A DNA stretch of 64,000 nt, taken from the NCBI GenBank assembly GCA_017399535.1, contig JAFQBX010000034.1:1-64000 (forward strand), read 5' to 3'. This DNA is from Clostridia bacterium (GTDB lineage Bacteria; Bacillota; Clostridia; Oscillospirales; Acutalibacteraceae). The position numbers and the translations under genes are program-made. The notes below the pieces were generated by a model that saw only the letters and a list, made by a program, of their open reading frames with translations, was not told the origin of the DNA and searched no databases. Of this stretch, positions 26,589 through 35,842 are shown one piece after another (position 1 is the stretch's first letter; each line of letters opens with the position of its first letter).

Positions 26589-28220
26589 ATGCAGCAGTTT
26601 TTGGACGGTAATACGCTCAATTACGTATTTACCGTCGGCTACCGTAATCTTAAAAAGAATATGGCTGCAATTAACGACTTGAATGTTTTTCCGGTCCCCG
26701 ACGGTGACACAGGTACCAATATGGTACATACCTTTGGCGGTGGACTTGGCGCGGTTGCGGCACAGAAAAATGTCGGCGAATATTTAAAAGAGCTGTCTCG
26801 TGCGGTTTTACTCACTGCGAGAGGAAATTCAGGCGTTATTTTTTCACAGTTCGTACGCGGTCTTTATTGCGGCTTCAAGGATAAGGAAACCATTTGCTTT
26901 GCGGATTTTGCTTACGCCTTTTCCTGCGCTCGCGAGGATACATATAAGTCCATAATAGCACCCACCGAAGGTACAATTCTGACTGTTATACGTGAAGCGG
27001 CGGATTTTCTTAACGCTAACGCCGACCGTTTTGATAATTTTCAGTCGGGGTTCGAAGCGTTGCTCGGCTGCATGAGGGATACATTGGCGAGAACGCCCCA
27101 AATGCTGCCGGTTTTAAAGGAAGCGGGTGTTGTTGACAGCGGCGCTGCCGGTCTGGTTTGCTTCTTTGAAGGAATGTATTCCTATTTCTGCGGTATTTCG
27201 CTTGACGACATAGACGAAATTGAATTAACCACAGCTAAAAGTGGTCTCGGTGTTTCTTTTGACGCTGACAGCGTTATGGAATATGGCTACTGCACAGAGT
27301 TTATTTTACAGCTTATGAACGCTAAAACCGATATTAGCACCTTTTCAAAGGACGAGTTTGTAAAACCTTTGGAAAAGCTCGGTGATTCCATCGTTGCGGT
27401 TGTAAACGACAGCATTGTAAAAATTCATATTCACACCTTCACTCCCGAAAAGGTGCTGGAATATGCCCGAAAGTTCGGCGAATTTGTTACTCTTAAAATT
27501 GAGAATATGTCGGTGCAACACAGCGAAACCCAAACCGCACCTCAAAAGGAGCATGTGAAATATGCTATTGTGGCGGTGGCGTCGGGTGAGGGAATAGTTG
27601 ACTATTTTTACAGCATCGGCGCCACAATGGTTATAGACGGAGGACAAACTAATAATCCTTCGGTTGACGATTTTATTAAAGCGTTTGACAGTTATGATGC
27701 AGAGCATATAATCGTACTGCCCAACAATTCTAATATAATTCTCACCGCTAATCAGGCGGCAGAGTTTTATAAAGCGTCAAATGTTCATGTTCTCCCGACC
27801 AAATCCTTGGTCGAGGGATATAGCGCTCTTTCCATGATGAATCTTTGGTGTGATACGGTGGACGAACTTATTGAAGACATGAGTTCGGGTCTTTCGACCG
27901 TTACTTCGGCTTACGTTACAACAGCCACACGCGACACCAACATGGGCGGCGTTAAAATATGCAAAAACAAATATATCGGCATAAAAAATAAAGAAATAGT
28001 GCTTTGCGAGGAAGACCGGCTTAAATGCGCCATCGACCTCGTAAGCAATATTATGGAGCAGTCGGAAAAAGAGGTAATAATCGTATTTTACGGCAAGGCG
28101 GTTTCTGCCGACGAAGCCGAAAAATTCAGGCATTGGCTGGAACAAGAGTATCCTCTTGCCGACATCGGCTTTATTGAAGGTAAGCAGGACGTTTACGACT
28201 ATATTATTTCTTTGGAATAA
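26589..28220 (+). CDS. fakA: Fatty acid kinase catalytic subunit (FakA, DAK2/DhaL fold)
   Basis: The 543-residue protein begins with a DhaL kinase domain whose metal and ATP residues are clear: NVFPVPDGDTGTNMVHTF near residues 33-50 and LTARGNSGVIFSQFVRG near 75. DSGAAGLVCFFEGM follows. The middle and C-terminal DegV-like halves (IVAVASGEGIVDYF, VDGGQTNNPSVDDFI, VLPNNSNIILTANQA) are typical of FakA. It phosphorylates FakB-bound fatty acids to acyl phosphate. It starts 3 bases after fakB2 and is followed by plsX, whose product uses acyl phosphates. Confidence 0.93.
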   Translation: MQQFLDGNTLNYVFTVGYRNLKKNMAAINDLNVFPVPDGDTGTNMVHTFGGGLGAVAAQKNVGEYLKELSRAVLLTARGNSGVIFSQFVRGLYCGFKDKETICFADFAYAFSCAREDTYKSIIAPTEGTILTVIREAADFLNANADRFDNFQSGFEALLGCMRDTLARTPQMLPVLKEAGVVDSGAAGLVCFFEGMYSYFCGISLDDIDEIELTTAKSGLGVSFDADSVMEYGYCTEFILQLMNAKTDISTFSKDEFVKPLEKLGDSIVAVVNDSIVKIHIHTFTPEKVLEYARKFGEFVTLKIENMSVQHSETQTAPQKEHVKYAIVAVASGEGIVDYFYSIGATMVIDGGQTNNPSVDDFIKAFDSYDAEHIIVLPNNSNIILTANQAAEFYKASNVHVLPTKSLVEGYSALSMMNLWCDTVDELIEDMSSGLSTVTSAYVTTATRDTNMGGVKICKNKYIGIKNKEIVLCEEDRLKCAIDLVSNIMEQSEKEVIIVFYGKAVSADEAEKFRHWLEQEYPLADIGFIEGKQDVYDYIISLE

Positions 28221-28229
28221 GGTAATTTT

Positions 28230-29207
28230 ATGAAAAAGATTATTGTTGATATTTACGGCGCCGACAAAGGTGAGCAGGTTATTATTCGCGGTGTAGCACG
28301 AGCAATTAAAGAAAGCGACTTTTTCCCTGTTTTAGTGGGGGAAGAAAAGCTGATAAAGGAAACAATGTCAAATTGCGGAGTATCAGATGACCGTTATGAA
28401 ATAATTAACACCACCGACTACATAACCAATAATGAGCCCGCGACCTGTATCTTCGGCGGCAGAGATGAAAGCTCGATAGCGTTGGCTTATAAAAAGCTGA
28501 AGAACGAGGATGATTGTGTTGCGTTGCTTTCGGCAGGTAACACAGGTGCGTTATTGGTTGGCTCTATTTGTCGTTTGGGCCTGTTACCGCCTATTAAGTT
28601 TCCTTCTCTTTGCAGTGCGTTGCCATGCGCAGGAAAAAAGCTTCTTACGCTTGTTGATTGTGGCGCAGTAATAGATTGCACGGCTAATGATCTTGTTCGA
28701 TTTGCAAAGATGGGCGACGTTTTTTCGAAATGCTATTGCGGAATCGAGAATCCACGCGTTGGCATTATGTCGGTGGGTAGAGAGGATGCCAAGGGTAGCG
28801 CATTGACTCTTGACGCGTTTTCTAAACTTAAAGAGCTTGATATAAACTTTATAGGCAATCTCGAAGGTAGCGATATGGTATCCGGTTACGCCGACGTTAT
28901 TGTAACCGACGGCTTTTCGGGCAATATATTGCTGAAAAATACCGAAGCAGTCGGCAAAAAAGCGCTGGAAATTGTCGAGAGTGTCGGCTGTGACAGTCCT
29001 GAGCTTATCGAAAGGATAAAAGCCGCAATACTCGAAAGCTTTGATTTCAATTCACGTGGCGCCGCAACGTTTTTAGGCACAAAAAAGATAGTGGTAAAAA
29101 TGCACGGCTGTGCTACGGAGGATACGGTAGTAACATCGATAGAGCAAATTTTACGCCTTGAAAAAGCAGACTTTTCTGCTGAAATGTCAAGGTTGTTTGC
29201 TAATTAA
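28230..29207 (+). CDS. plsX: Phosphate acyltransferase PlsX
   Basis: The 325-residue protein shows the PlsX signature LLSAGNTGALLVGSICRLG, PSLCSALPCAGKKLLTLVDCGA and VIVTDGFSGNILLKNTEAVG. The N-terminus (IIVDIYGADKG) departs from the common AVDAMGGD form. PlsX interconverts acyl-ACP and acyl phosphate for PlsY-dependent phospholipid synthesis. Being in the fak operon, it can also move acyl phosphate from exogenous fatty acids onto ACP for elongation. The operon ends at the terminator at 29213. Confidence 0.92.
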   Translation: MKKIIVDIYGADKGEQVIIRGVARAIKESDFFPVLVGEEKLIKETMSNCGVSDDRYEIINTTDYITNNEPATCIFGGRDESSIALAYKKLKNEDDCVALLSAGNTGALLVGSICRLGLLPPIKFPSLCSALPCAGKKLLTLVDCGAVIDCTANDLVRFAKMGDVFSKCYCGIENPRVGIMSVGREDAKGSALTLDAFSKLKELDINFIGNLEGSDMVSGYADVIVTDGFSGNILLKNTEAVGKKALEIVESVGCDSPELIERIKAAILESFDFNSRGAATFLGTKKIVVKMHGCATEDTVVTSIEQILRLEKADFSAEMSRLFAN

Positions 29208-29212
29208 AAAAA

Positions 29213-29245
29213 CAAAGACAAACACTAAAAATGTTTGTCTTTGTG
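29213..29245. terminator. Terminator of the fak-plsX operon
   Basis: A perfect 13-base stem ACAAAGACAAACA / TGTTTGTCTTTGT with T-rich sequence after it; it also serves the convergent glycosyltransferase gene. Confidence 0.85.
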
Positions 29246-29250
29246 TTGTT

Positions 29251-30273
29251 TTATTCTTTTGTAAGGGATGCTATGAATATCAGCTGATGCAGGAAAAACC
29301 TTAATGGTACGCATATAATATAAACGATATTAAAGTTTATTATCAGCGGAATTAAGGGGAATATAAGGGTTATCAGTTTGCACATAAGCATATAAACAAA
29401 GTAGCTTATTATGGTGTAACAAAGGGTTGTAAAATAGTCGCGTTGTGGTACGTGCTTGAGAAAAATATATTTGTCAAGAAGTATTCTCAAAAGCAGAGAA
29501 ATAGCCCCAACAGAAGGAACCGTTATTGTTATGTATTGGTTTTTGACAAAGATGCCCAAAATCAATATAAGCAGCTCTGCCGCTAAAAGTGAAATCATAG
29601 TGCCGCGAGCCAAGGTAAAAAGACTTCTGTAAATTTTAACCGTATCTCTGATGGGGTTAAAGTGTGATGATGCGTTATTTTCGATATAAATAGCATCAAT
29701 GGGAATGGTTGTGATTTTCAATCCCATGGTTGCCGCATAATACAGAACGTTCATTTCATAATCGTAGTTGTTTTTTTCTACATTTATCAGCCAATCAAGG
29801 TTGCTGCGCGCAAAGCCGCGGAGCCCCGACTGATTATCCGACAAATAGCGATTGGTAAGTAGAGCATATACGATTTTTGAAAGGTCGTTTCCAAAGCGTG
29901 AGCGCAAGGGGATTTTACCCTTTCGCTCTCTGACGGTTAAAACGAACTTTTCGCCCTTGTGCAGTTGTTCTCTCACGCGAACAGCATCTTCGGGACGATG
30001 CTGACCGTCGGCATCGCAGGTTATAAAGTTTTTACACTCGGGAAGGTTATCCCTTATGTAGCGCATACCTGCTTTGAGCGCTGCCCCTTTACCGCAATTT
30101 TTGTGAAGTGTGACAATGTGGGCGTTGTTGCTTACCTTAGCAAAAATATCGGCGTATTTTTCGCCGCTGCCATCGTCAACAACAACCAACTCGAAACCGC
30201 TTTTTGAGAGTTCGTCAACAAGCCGCACTAGTTCTCTATCCGGCTCATAAGCCGGTATTATGATAACATCCAT
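29251..30273 (-). CDS. Polyprenyl-phosphate glycosyltransferase (GT2) fused to GtrA-like membrane domain
   Basis: 340 residues from the ATG at 30273, seven bases after AGAGG. The N-terminal ~210 residues are GT2 like DPM1/GtrB (IIPAYEPDRELVRLVDEL, VVVDDGSG, HKNCGKGAALKAGMRY, ITCDADGQHRPED, DNQSGLRGFAR). The C-terminal ~130 residues hold four hydrophobic helices resembling GtrA flippases. The fusion would transfer a sugar to undecaprenyl phosphate and help move the product across the membrane for wall or glycan decoration. Confidence 0.9.
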   Translation of the reverse strand: MDVIIIPAYEPDRELVRLVDELSKSGFELVVVDDGSGEKYADIFAKVSNNAHIVTLHKNCGKGAALKAGMRYIRDNLPECKNFITCDADGQHRPEDAVRVREQLHKGEKFVLTVRERKGKIPLRSRFGNDLSKIVYALLTNRYLSDNQSGLRGFARSNLDWLINVEKNNYDYEMNVLYYAATMGLKITTIPIDAIYIENNASSHFNPIRDTVKIYRSLFTLARGTMISLLAAELLILILGIFVKNQYITITVPSVGAISLLLRILLDKYIFLKHVPQRDYFTTLCYTIISYFVYMLMCKLITLIFPLIPLIINFNIVYIICVPLRFFLHQLIFIASLTKE

Positions 30274-30285
30274 CAACAAACCTCT

Positions 30286-31236
30286 TTATTTAATATTCTT
30301 TTCTAAAAACTCGTTTATTTTGCCTATTACCTGGTCATCGGCGGTACCGTCTTCTGAAAACAGAATATTGGTATGCCCTGAATTATAGGGTGCAGAACGA
30401 ATGAAATATTCGGTGTTTTTGCCGGAAATCTCGTCTTTGTGCGAAATGATGGAATATTTATCCGCAGGCACTTCTTCGTCGTTTTGACCGTGTATCAATA
30501 GGACAGGCACATCACTTTCGGATAAAATCTTATCTGCGCGCAGATTGACCGTTTCGGCGCCGAAAAGCATGGTTTGATACAGCCATAAAAAGCCGTAGTT
30601 CCCGTAGGCGAAAGGTCCGATATAATTAACACTTGCACCTATGATGCCTTCCATAGCGCTGTTAATACCGCTTACCGATATAACGGCCGAAATGTCGTAA
30701 TCGTAAGCAAGAGCGCAGCAAACTGCATATCCTCCGCAGCTGTGACCCAATAGCGCTATATTATTATAGCAAAAGCGGTCACAACTTTCAATATAATCCA
30801 GCGTAGATTTAAGGTCACACAACTCTTGGGAAAAGCCGACGGTGGAGTCGCCTTGGGAATTACAGGTTCCTGTGGCATCAAAAGCGAATACCGACCAGCC
30901 GAGCTCTAATAGCTCGTGTATTTGCCAAAGATAATCGTCCGAACAGGCATTGTGACCGTGAGCCAGAACGATAAGCGTGTCCTTGCTGTTTTGCGCCTTG
31001 CTTTTATATAAGTATCCCGAAAGCAAGTTTTCTCCCGAGGGGTAGCTAACCTTTTCACGCGAAGAAACTGTGCTTTCTAATGCGATGGGATAATCGCTGA
31101 TGGCGCAATCGTAGCGGGGAAAAACGCTATCATATATTAACTTTGTTGCGGTAAAAGATACTGCCGAAAACAATAAAATGGCAATAATAATGACTATCAA
31201 TACCTTTTTTAGCTTTGATTTCTTTACAGATAACAT
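30286..31236 (-). CDS. Secreted/membrane-anchored alpha/beta hydrolase
   Basis: About 316 residues. A membrane helix near residues 12-30 (VLIVIIIAILLFSAVSF) precedes the catalytic domain: VLAHGHNACSDDYLWQ, the nucleophile elbow ALLGHSCGGYAV (serine), LLIHGQNDEEVPA (acid) and NSGHTNI (histidine). The ATG at 31236 after GAAGGTGA is preferred over the upstream GTG. It is divergent from the plus-strand hydrolase 43 bases away. Substrate unknown; lysophospholipase- or esterase-like. Confidence 0.85.
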   Translation of the reverse strand: MLSVKKSKLKKVLIVIIIAILLFSAVSFTATKLIYDSVFPRYDCAISDYPIALESTVSSREKVSYPSGENLLSGYLYKSKAQNSKDTLIVLAHGHNACSDDYLWQIHELLELGWSVFAFDATGTCNSQGDSTVGFSQELCDLKSTLDYIESCDRFCYNNIALLGHSCGGYAVCCALAYDYDISAVISVSGINSAMEGIIGASVNYIGPFAYGNYGFLWLYQTMLFGAETVNLRADKILSESDVPVLLIHGQNDEEVPADKYSIISHKDEISGKNTEYFIRSAPYNSGHTNILFSEDGTADDQVIGKINEFLEKNIK

Positions 31237-31279
31237 TATTATCACCTTCTTTTCATTTTTTTAATCAAAGGAGAGAAAA

Positions 31280-32254
31280 ATGAAGTTTATTCCTGATTAC
31301 TCGCTAAATATAATTTCCGAAGAGGATTTTTCTCAAAAAATAACCGAAATAGAGGTGCAACTTGAGAAAATAAAGATTACGGGGAGCTATAAGGCGTTTG
31401 ACGGCATAGATATAGCTTACGAGTGCTTTTTGTCAGAAGGCAGTAAAGCTTCGGTGGTTATTGTTCACGGCTTGAGCGAATTTACAAAGAAGTTTTATGA
31501 GTTTATATACTACTGCCTTAATCACGGGTTAAATGTATTTATATATGACCAGCGTTGTCATGGCCTTTCCGGCAGATTGACCGACCGAATTGACCTTTTA
31601 CACGTAGATAGCTTTCAGGATTATGTAGACGATTTATCAAAATTCATTGATGATATCGTTTTAAAAATGACCGATAAACCGCTTTATTTGTATTCACATT
31701 CAATGGGTGGTGCAGTCTCTGCACTGTACCTTGCAAAGCATACGGATAAAATAAAAAAAGCCGTCTTTTCCGCACCGATGTTTGAGCCGGTAGTTGACAG
31801 CGTTCCGTCACCGATTGCGCGTGTGGGCGTTTTTGTGGGAAAGGTGTTTTACGGCAGCAAGACCAAATTTTTATTAACCAGTGAATTCGACCCCGATGTG
31901 CAGTATGAAAGCGCGTATTGTTCAAGCAAAGCACGTTTTGAGCATAATATGAAAATGCGTAGAGAAAACCCGAACTATCAGTCAACACCTATGACATTCG
32001 GATGGGTATATAATTCACTTGTAGTTTATAGGGAAATCTTTAAAAAGGGTGTAATAGATAAAATTGAAACACCCATATTGCTGTTTTCTGCCGAGAAGGA
32101 TGTGACGGTTAAGAATGCGCCGCAATATAAATTCGCCCAAAGGTGCAATTGCTGTGAGCTTATCAGCGTAAAAGATGCAACGCATGCGCTTTTGGCGAGT
32201 GAAGCAGAGACCTTAACACAACTTATGGAGCAGACCTTGAATTTCTTTGATTAG
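31280..32254 (+). CDS. Alpha/beta hydrolase, monoacylglycerol lipase-like
   Basis: A 324-residue soluble protein with VVIVHGLSEFTKKFYEFI, YDQRCHGLSGR, the nucleophile elbow YLYSHSMGGAVSALYL, LLFSAEKDVTVKN and DATHALLA (histidine). This pattern is that of lysophospholipase/monoacylglycerol lipase family enzymes. GGAG precedes the ATG. Its last 32 bases overlap the end of the convergent DUF2953 gene. It may release or remodel acyl glycerides, consistent with the lipid genes around it. Confidence 0.88.
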   Translation: MKFIPDYSLNIISEEDFSQKITEIEVQLEKIKITGSYKAFDGIDIAYECFLSEGSKASVVIVHGLSEFTKKFYEFIYYCLNHGLNVFIYDQRCHGLSGRLTDRIDLLHVDSFQDYVDDLSKFIDDIVLKMTDKPLYLYSHSMGGAVSALYLAKHTDKIKKAVFSAPMFEPVVDSVPSPIARVGVFVGKVFYGSKTKFLLTSEFDPDVQYESAYCSSKARFEHNMKMRRENPNYQSTPMTFGWVYNSLVVYREIFKKGVIDKIETPILLFSAEKDVTVKNAPQYKFAQRCNCCELISVKDATHALLASEAETLTQLMEQTLNFFD

Positions 32255-32867
32255 CGGCGTCTTCTTGCGCCATGCGCTTTGCTTCGTCAATTCCTGCGCG
32301 AAGCACCGCGCCAAGTACTCTGAAAACTCGGACAACCAGTATTGTTTCTAATTCGTAGTAGCTTTCTTGTCCGTCGTAGTCGCAGATAATGGCTACCTTT
32401 TCGCCCTTTTTTCTCACCTTTAATGATGCGTGTATAAAGCTTACGAGAGGATAAACGAGAGCACAGCTTTGACCATAGTAGATAGCGGTTTCGGCTGCAT
32501 CACCTTCGGCACAAATAACATTAAGCTTTAACACCTTTACCTTGCAACGCTTTAACAGACCGAGCAAATGTTTCAGCAGACCTACAATCAGCGAAACGTT
32601 TTCGCCCAGCGCGTCTAAAACGGTGCCTCTCATGGCGCTTTCTTTAAATTGTTCTTTTCTCAGTCGCTCCAAACCGGACGTTTTTACCAGCGCCTTTACA
32701 ATGGGGTTGTCAGGATTTGGATTTTCTCCGTAGGTTTTAAATAGTATCTTGTATCTGAAAATCACTTCACCGGTTTCGTCGGTTTTGATTATAACATATA
32801 CGGGCAATAGCAGAATTACAGTGATAAGTAAAATAATAAAAGCGATAATACCGAGGAAAATCCACAT
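32223..32867 (-). CDS. DUF2953 family membrane protein
   Basis: About 214 residues from the ATG at 32867, which follows AGGAGGTGAAGG; the longer frame to 32900 lacks that. One N-terminal membrane helix (FLGIIAFIILLITVILLLP) is followed by a beta-rich region (VYVIIKTDETGEVIFRYKIL) and a helical C-terminal half. In Clostridia DUF2953 proteins are linked with sporulation loci, but no other sporulation gene is nearby. Function unknown. It runs convergent to and overlaps the lipase-like gene. Confidence 0.75.
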   Translation of the reverse strand: MWIFLGIIAFIILLITVILLLPVYVIIKTDETGEVIFRYKILFKTYGENPNPDNPIVKALVKTSGLERLRKEQFKESAMRGTVLDALGENVSLIVGLLKHLLGLLKRCKVKVLKLNVICAEGDAAETAIYYGQSCALVYPLVSFIHASLKVRKKGEKVAIICDYDGQESYYELETILVVRVFRVLGAVLRAGIDEAKRMAQEDAANQRNSRSAP

Positions 32868-32934
32868 ATCCTTCACCTCCTGTGTGATTATTATGTGCAA
32901 ATATTAACATTTACAAACAATTAGGGGAGTAAAT

Positions 32935-33492
32935 ATGAATTGGCTTTTTGGCAAAATTACCGATATAACCGATGAGCAGTATAATGACGTGTATTGTACT
33001 CTTACCCCTTCGAGAAGGGCGCATATCGACCGCATGAAAAAGAAGGATGACCGCAAGCGCTCGCTTATGGCAACATTTCTTTTAAACAAACTGCTTTTGC
33101 AGGCAGGGAAAGCACAGGCGGCAATAGAAACTCACGAAAACGGAAAACCGTTTGTAACAGAGTCCGATTTGCACATAAGCATTTCTCACAGCAACCAAGC
33201 GGTTGTCTGTGCTTTGAGTGAAAGCCCGGTGGGGATTGACGTTGAAAAAATCAAGCCCGTAAGCAAAAAGCTCGTTGAGTACGTTTGCACCCAAAGCGAA
33301 AGAGAATACGTCCTTTCAGGGAAAGATGCCGTTGACGACCAAGCCGCCAAACGTTTTTTTGAAGTATGGACGGCAAAAGAGGCCTTTTTCAAAAAAAGCG
33401 ACGGCAGGGTAAAAAGCATTCGCTCAATCGACACTCTATCCCTGAAAAAACAAGTGTTTGAAATTGACGATTATTATATTACGTTATTATAA
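32935..33492 (+). CDS. 4'-Phosphopantetheinyl transferase, Sfp type
   Basis: The 185-residue protein has HISISHSNQAVVCAL, GIDVEKIKPV (Mg-binding Asp/Glu) and FFEVWTAKEAFFKKSDG, the three landmark motifs of Sfp-type enzymes. It transfers phosphopantetheine from CoA to a serine on carrier proteins. The size and motifs are Sfp-like and not the shorter AcpS. The convergent cluster beside it contains two carrier domains (free ACP at 34320 and the fused one at 35843), its likely substrates. Confidence 0.93.
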   Translation: MNWLFGKITDITDEQYNDVYCTLTPSRRAHIDRMKKKDDRKRSLMATFLLNKLLLQAGKAQAAIETHENGKPFVTESDLHISISHSNQAVVCALSESPVGIDVEKIKPVSKKLVEYVCTQSEREYVLSGKDAVDDQAAKRFFEVWTAKEAFFKKSDGRVKSIRSIDTLSLKKQVFEIDDYYITLL

Positions 33493-33493
33493 A

Positions 33494-33886
33494 TCAATAT
33501 CCGCGGGTTAATTTTGCACCTGCGCCGAGCAATAGCGTAAAAATTAAAATAACTGCAAGTATAATTCCTATGATAATGAGACCGCACCAATAGGAGCGTG
33601 TGAAATTGCGGCGGTTAATATTGCTCTTTTTAAAGCTGAAAATGATAAGGAAAATAAAACCTACAATGGGAATGCTGTAAAGTATTTGCAAGCCGAAATA
33701 TGACCACGGGCTTAAAGGACTTAAATGTTCGGGAAGATCGTCGACAGTAATCTGACTTCTTACCGGCTGCTCCGGTACTGAAACCGGTGTAACTACCGGC
33801 TGATTATCAGCCGTCGCATCTGCGCCACAGGCGTGGCAGAATCTAGCGTTGTCCTCGATTTGTGTGTTGCAATTTTTACATAACAT
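33494..33886 (-). CDS. Zinc-ribbon membrane protein
   Basis: The 130-residue protein starts with a zinc ribbon (MLCKNCNTQIEDNARFCHACG), a ~45-residue proline-rich linker, then two membrane helices (YFGLQILYSIPIVGFIFLI and CGLIIIGIILAVILIFTLL). This architecture is common in Clostridia; function unknown. It is the downstream end of the acyl-lipid cluster on the minus strand. Confidence 0.75.
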   Translation of the reverse strand: MLCKNCNTQIEDNARFCHACGADATADNQPVVTPVSVPEQPVRSQITVDDLPEHLSPLSPWSYFGLQILYSIPIVGFIFLIIFSFKKSNINRRNFTRSYWCGLIIIGIILAVILIFTLLLGAGAKLTRGY

Positions 33887-33909
33887 GGTTTTCCTACTCT
33901 CCTTTAAAA

Positions 33910-34320
33910 TTATTTATTATTCATGAGCTTTTGGCGAATTTTATCCCGAACATCATCTAAAAATGACGACTGACTCCTGCCAAAAACACATTCATTAACA
34001 AAGTGCTCGCAGTTATTATGAAGAATATCGTATCCGCCTTCTCCGATTCGTGAGCGGGCGGTTTTAATTATTTCTTGGGATTTGCGTATTTTTTTTAATT
34101 CTTCCTTTGTAGGTACTCCGCTTTCAAGAATGCCACCGTTCAAAAATGTGTAAATGTCGGTAGCAAGAACCTTGATTTCGTTTGCGGGTTTTCCTACGTC
34201 ATCGGGCAGACCGAATTGGATAATTTCGTTCTCGTCAACAAAAATGCCGTAGTGATAGTAAAAACTAACCTTTGTTCTGATAATCTGACCGCTTTTTGGT
34301 AAATCGACCGACCAATTCAT
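33910..34320 (-). CDS. LRAT-like (NlpC/P60-superfamily) thiol acyltransferase
   Basis: The 136-residue protein has HYGIFVDENEIIQFG (catalytic His ~23) and NNCEHFVNECVFG (catalytic Cys ~104), the circularly permuted NlpC/P60 core shared with lecithin:retinol acyltransferases. Members form acyl-thioester intermediates and act as phospholipases or N/O-acyltransferases. Its start abuts the ACP stop (positions meet at 34320), and it sits with a tandem PlsC protein. An acyl-transfer role within this cluster is therefore likely, but this is inference. Confidence 0.8.
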   Translation of the reverse strand: MNWSVDLPKSGQIIRTKVSFYYHYGIFVDENEIIQFGLPDDVGKPANEIKVLATDIYTFLNGGILESGVPTKEELKKIRKSQEIIKTARSRIGEGGYDILHNNCEHFVNECVFGRSQSSFLDDVRDKIRQKLMNNK

Positions 34321-34559
34321 TATGAAACCTTTCCCTCGATAATGCGGATTACGTCAGCAACCGTCTTAATGTCAATAAAGTCATCGTTGTTGAATTTAAT
34401 ACCGAATTCTTCTTCAACTGCCATAGCCATATATAATAGACCTATTGAATTTATAGAAAGGTCCTCGCGAAGCAGGGTTTCGGGCTTAATTACCGAAATG
34501 TCAATCTGACCTTCGAAAACAGCGTCGCACACCTTTAAAAGTCTTTCAAAAGTATCCAT
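34320..34559 (-). CDS. Acyl carrier protein
   Basis: A 79-residue free carrier protein with the phosphopantetheine serine in LSINSIGLLYMAMAVEEEF and a typical three-helix C-terminal (TVADVIRIIEG). The motif has NSI, not the DSL of fatty acid synthase ACP, so it is a specialised carrier. GAGG lies close upstream of the ATG. It is tightly linked with the PlsC, LRAT and AMP-ligase genes. Confidence 0.9.
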   Translation of the reverse strand: MDTFERLLKVCDAVFEGQIDISVIKPETLLREDLSINSIGLLYMAMAVEEEFGIKFNNDDFIDIKTVADVIRIIEGKVS

Positions 34560-34572
34560 TTAAGTCCTCCGT

Positions 34573-35841
34573 TTATTTGTCTTGGTTGTTAGCGTTTTTG
34601 CAACGGTTGAGCTCCTTAAAGAGCGCTTCGGTAATATTGTTAATATCCGTCGTGCTGGGTATTTTTCTTTGACAAAAGTCTTGTGGATATATGGTTTTAC
34701 CAATAACAACCGTGCGCATATTGTACCAGCGTTTACGCGGCAAAATATGCATTGCGATAATGGGTACACCGGCACGGATTGCCATAAGCACAGCGCCCGA
34801 TTTTACGGTGTCAATATCGTCCTCTCGGTGAATACCTCCCTGCGGAAAAACGGTTAGCAGATAACCTTCCTTGAGCTTTTGCACCGATTTATTTACGGCT
34901 TCGATATCGGCGCTGTTGCGGTCAATCTTGATAGCGCCAACACCTTTTAGCAGGGTTGAACGAAGCTTGCCTTTCATTACAATTTCGGCAACCAAAAAAT
35001 ACAGTCGTCTGTACCAGAAGGTCACGCCTACTATAAACGGGTCGGCAAAAGAGGTGTGATTAGCGGCGATTATAGCGCCGCCTTTTATTTTTTTGCGGTA
35101 TTTTTCGCCTTCGGGTGTGCGTCGTTTGATGCGTAGAATGAGTGGCAATCCGCTGCATACCAAACGTGCTATATCCATTGGCAAATGCCTGATATCAAAC
35201 AAACGATGCTTCTTTTTATCGATTTCTGATTTTAAGGAATATACCTTCTTTTCGAGGGCGTTTGTAAGATTTTGAAGCTGTTCTTCTTCATTGAGCCCTT
35301 CCTTGCAATAATCGGTGAGATAGAAGGGCTCTCCTATACAAACGTTTGCGCGTTTAAAAATACCGTAATTGCCGTCGGTGTAAATGGGTACTATCGGGGT
35401 ATCTGTGTTGGTTGCAATAAATGCGGTGCTTGTGGTAAAGGGCCAGGGCTTTCCGCCCACAGGGAGCCGCCCTTCCGGAAAAATACCGACAATTCCACCG
35501 TCGTCCAGCACCTCCAAGGAATCAGCCACGAATGAAAAATCGCGACCTTCACGCTCAACCTTTATTCCGCCCCACGCGTTAAGCAGGAACGAAAAGAACT
35601 TGCCCTTGTTATAAAGCACTTCCGCCATTAAAAAGCGGATGGTGCGAAAGGGAAAAATTACAAGACATAGAGCAAAGTCCAAAAGAGATTTATGGTTAGA
35701 AACCAAAATAAAAGATTTTGGAAGGCGTTTTTTGACCCCTTTTTCTCTGTAAATTCTCGGCTTAAAAAATATTAGAGCGGGGATATATCCCGTGAGCTTT
35801 GTGAGTCCGAGAAATAAGTTTATAAACCATTTATTCTTCAT
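34573..35841 (-). CDS. Tandem PlsC-domain acyltransferase
   Basis: 422 residues with two 1-acylglycerol-phosphate acyltransferase domains. The first has VSNHKSLLDFAL (HxxxxD) and VGIFPEGRLPVGG. The second has AANHTSFADPFIVG and LTVFPQGGIHRED, where the usual FPEG is FPQG, so substrate binding in the second half may differ. A hydrophobic N-terminus (YIPALIFF region) suggests membrane association. Tandem PlsC fusions next to an ACP and an AMP ligase suggest the enzyme takes acyl chains from the carrier to build a non-standard lipid. Confidence 0.88.
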   Translation of the reverse strand: MKNKWFINLFLGLTKLTGYIPALIFFKPRIYREKGVKKRLPKSFILVSNHKSLLDFALCLVIFPFRTIRFLMAEVLYNKGKFFSFLLNAWGGIKVEREGRDFSFVADSLEVLDDGGIVGIFPEGRLPVGGKPWPFTTSTAFIATNTDTPIVPIYTDGNYGIFKRANVCIGEPFYLTDYCKEGLNEEEQLQNLTNALEKKVYSLKSEIDKKKHRLFDIRHLPMDIARLVCSGLPLILRIKRRTPEGEKYRKKIKGGAIIAANHTSFADPFIVGVTFWYRRLYFLVAEIVMKGKLRSTLLKGVGAIKIDRNSADIEAVNKSVQKLKEGYLLTVFPQGGIHREDDIDTVKSGAVLMAIRAGVPIIAMHILPRKRWYNMRTVVIGKTIYPQDFCQRKIPSTTDINNITEALFKELNRCKNANNQDK

Positions 35842-35842
35842 A

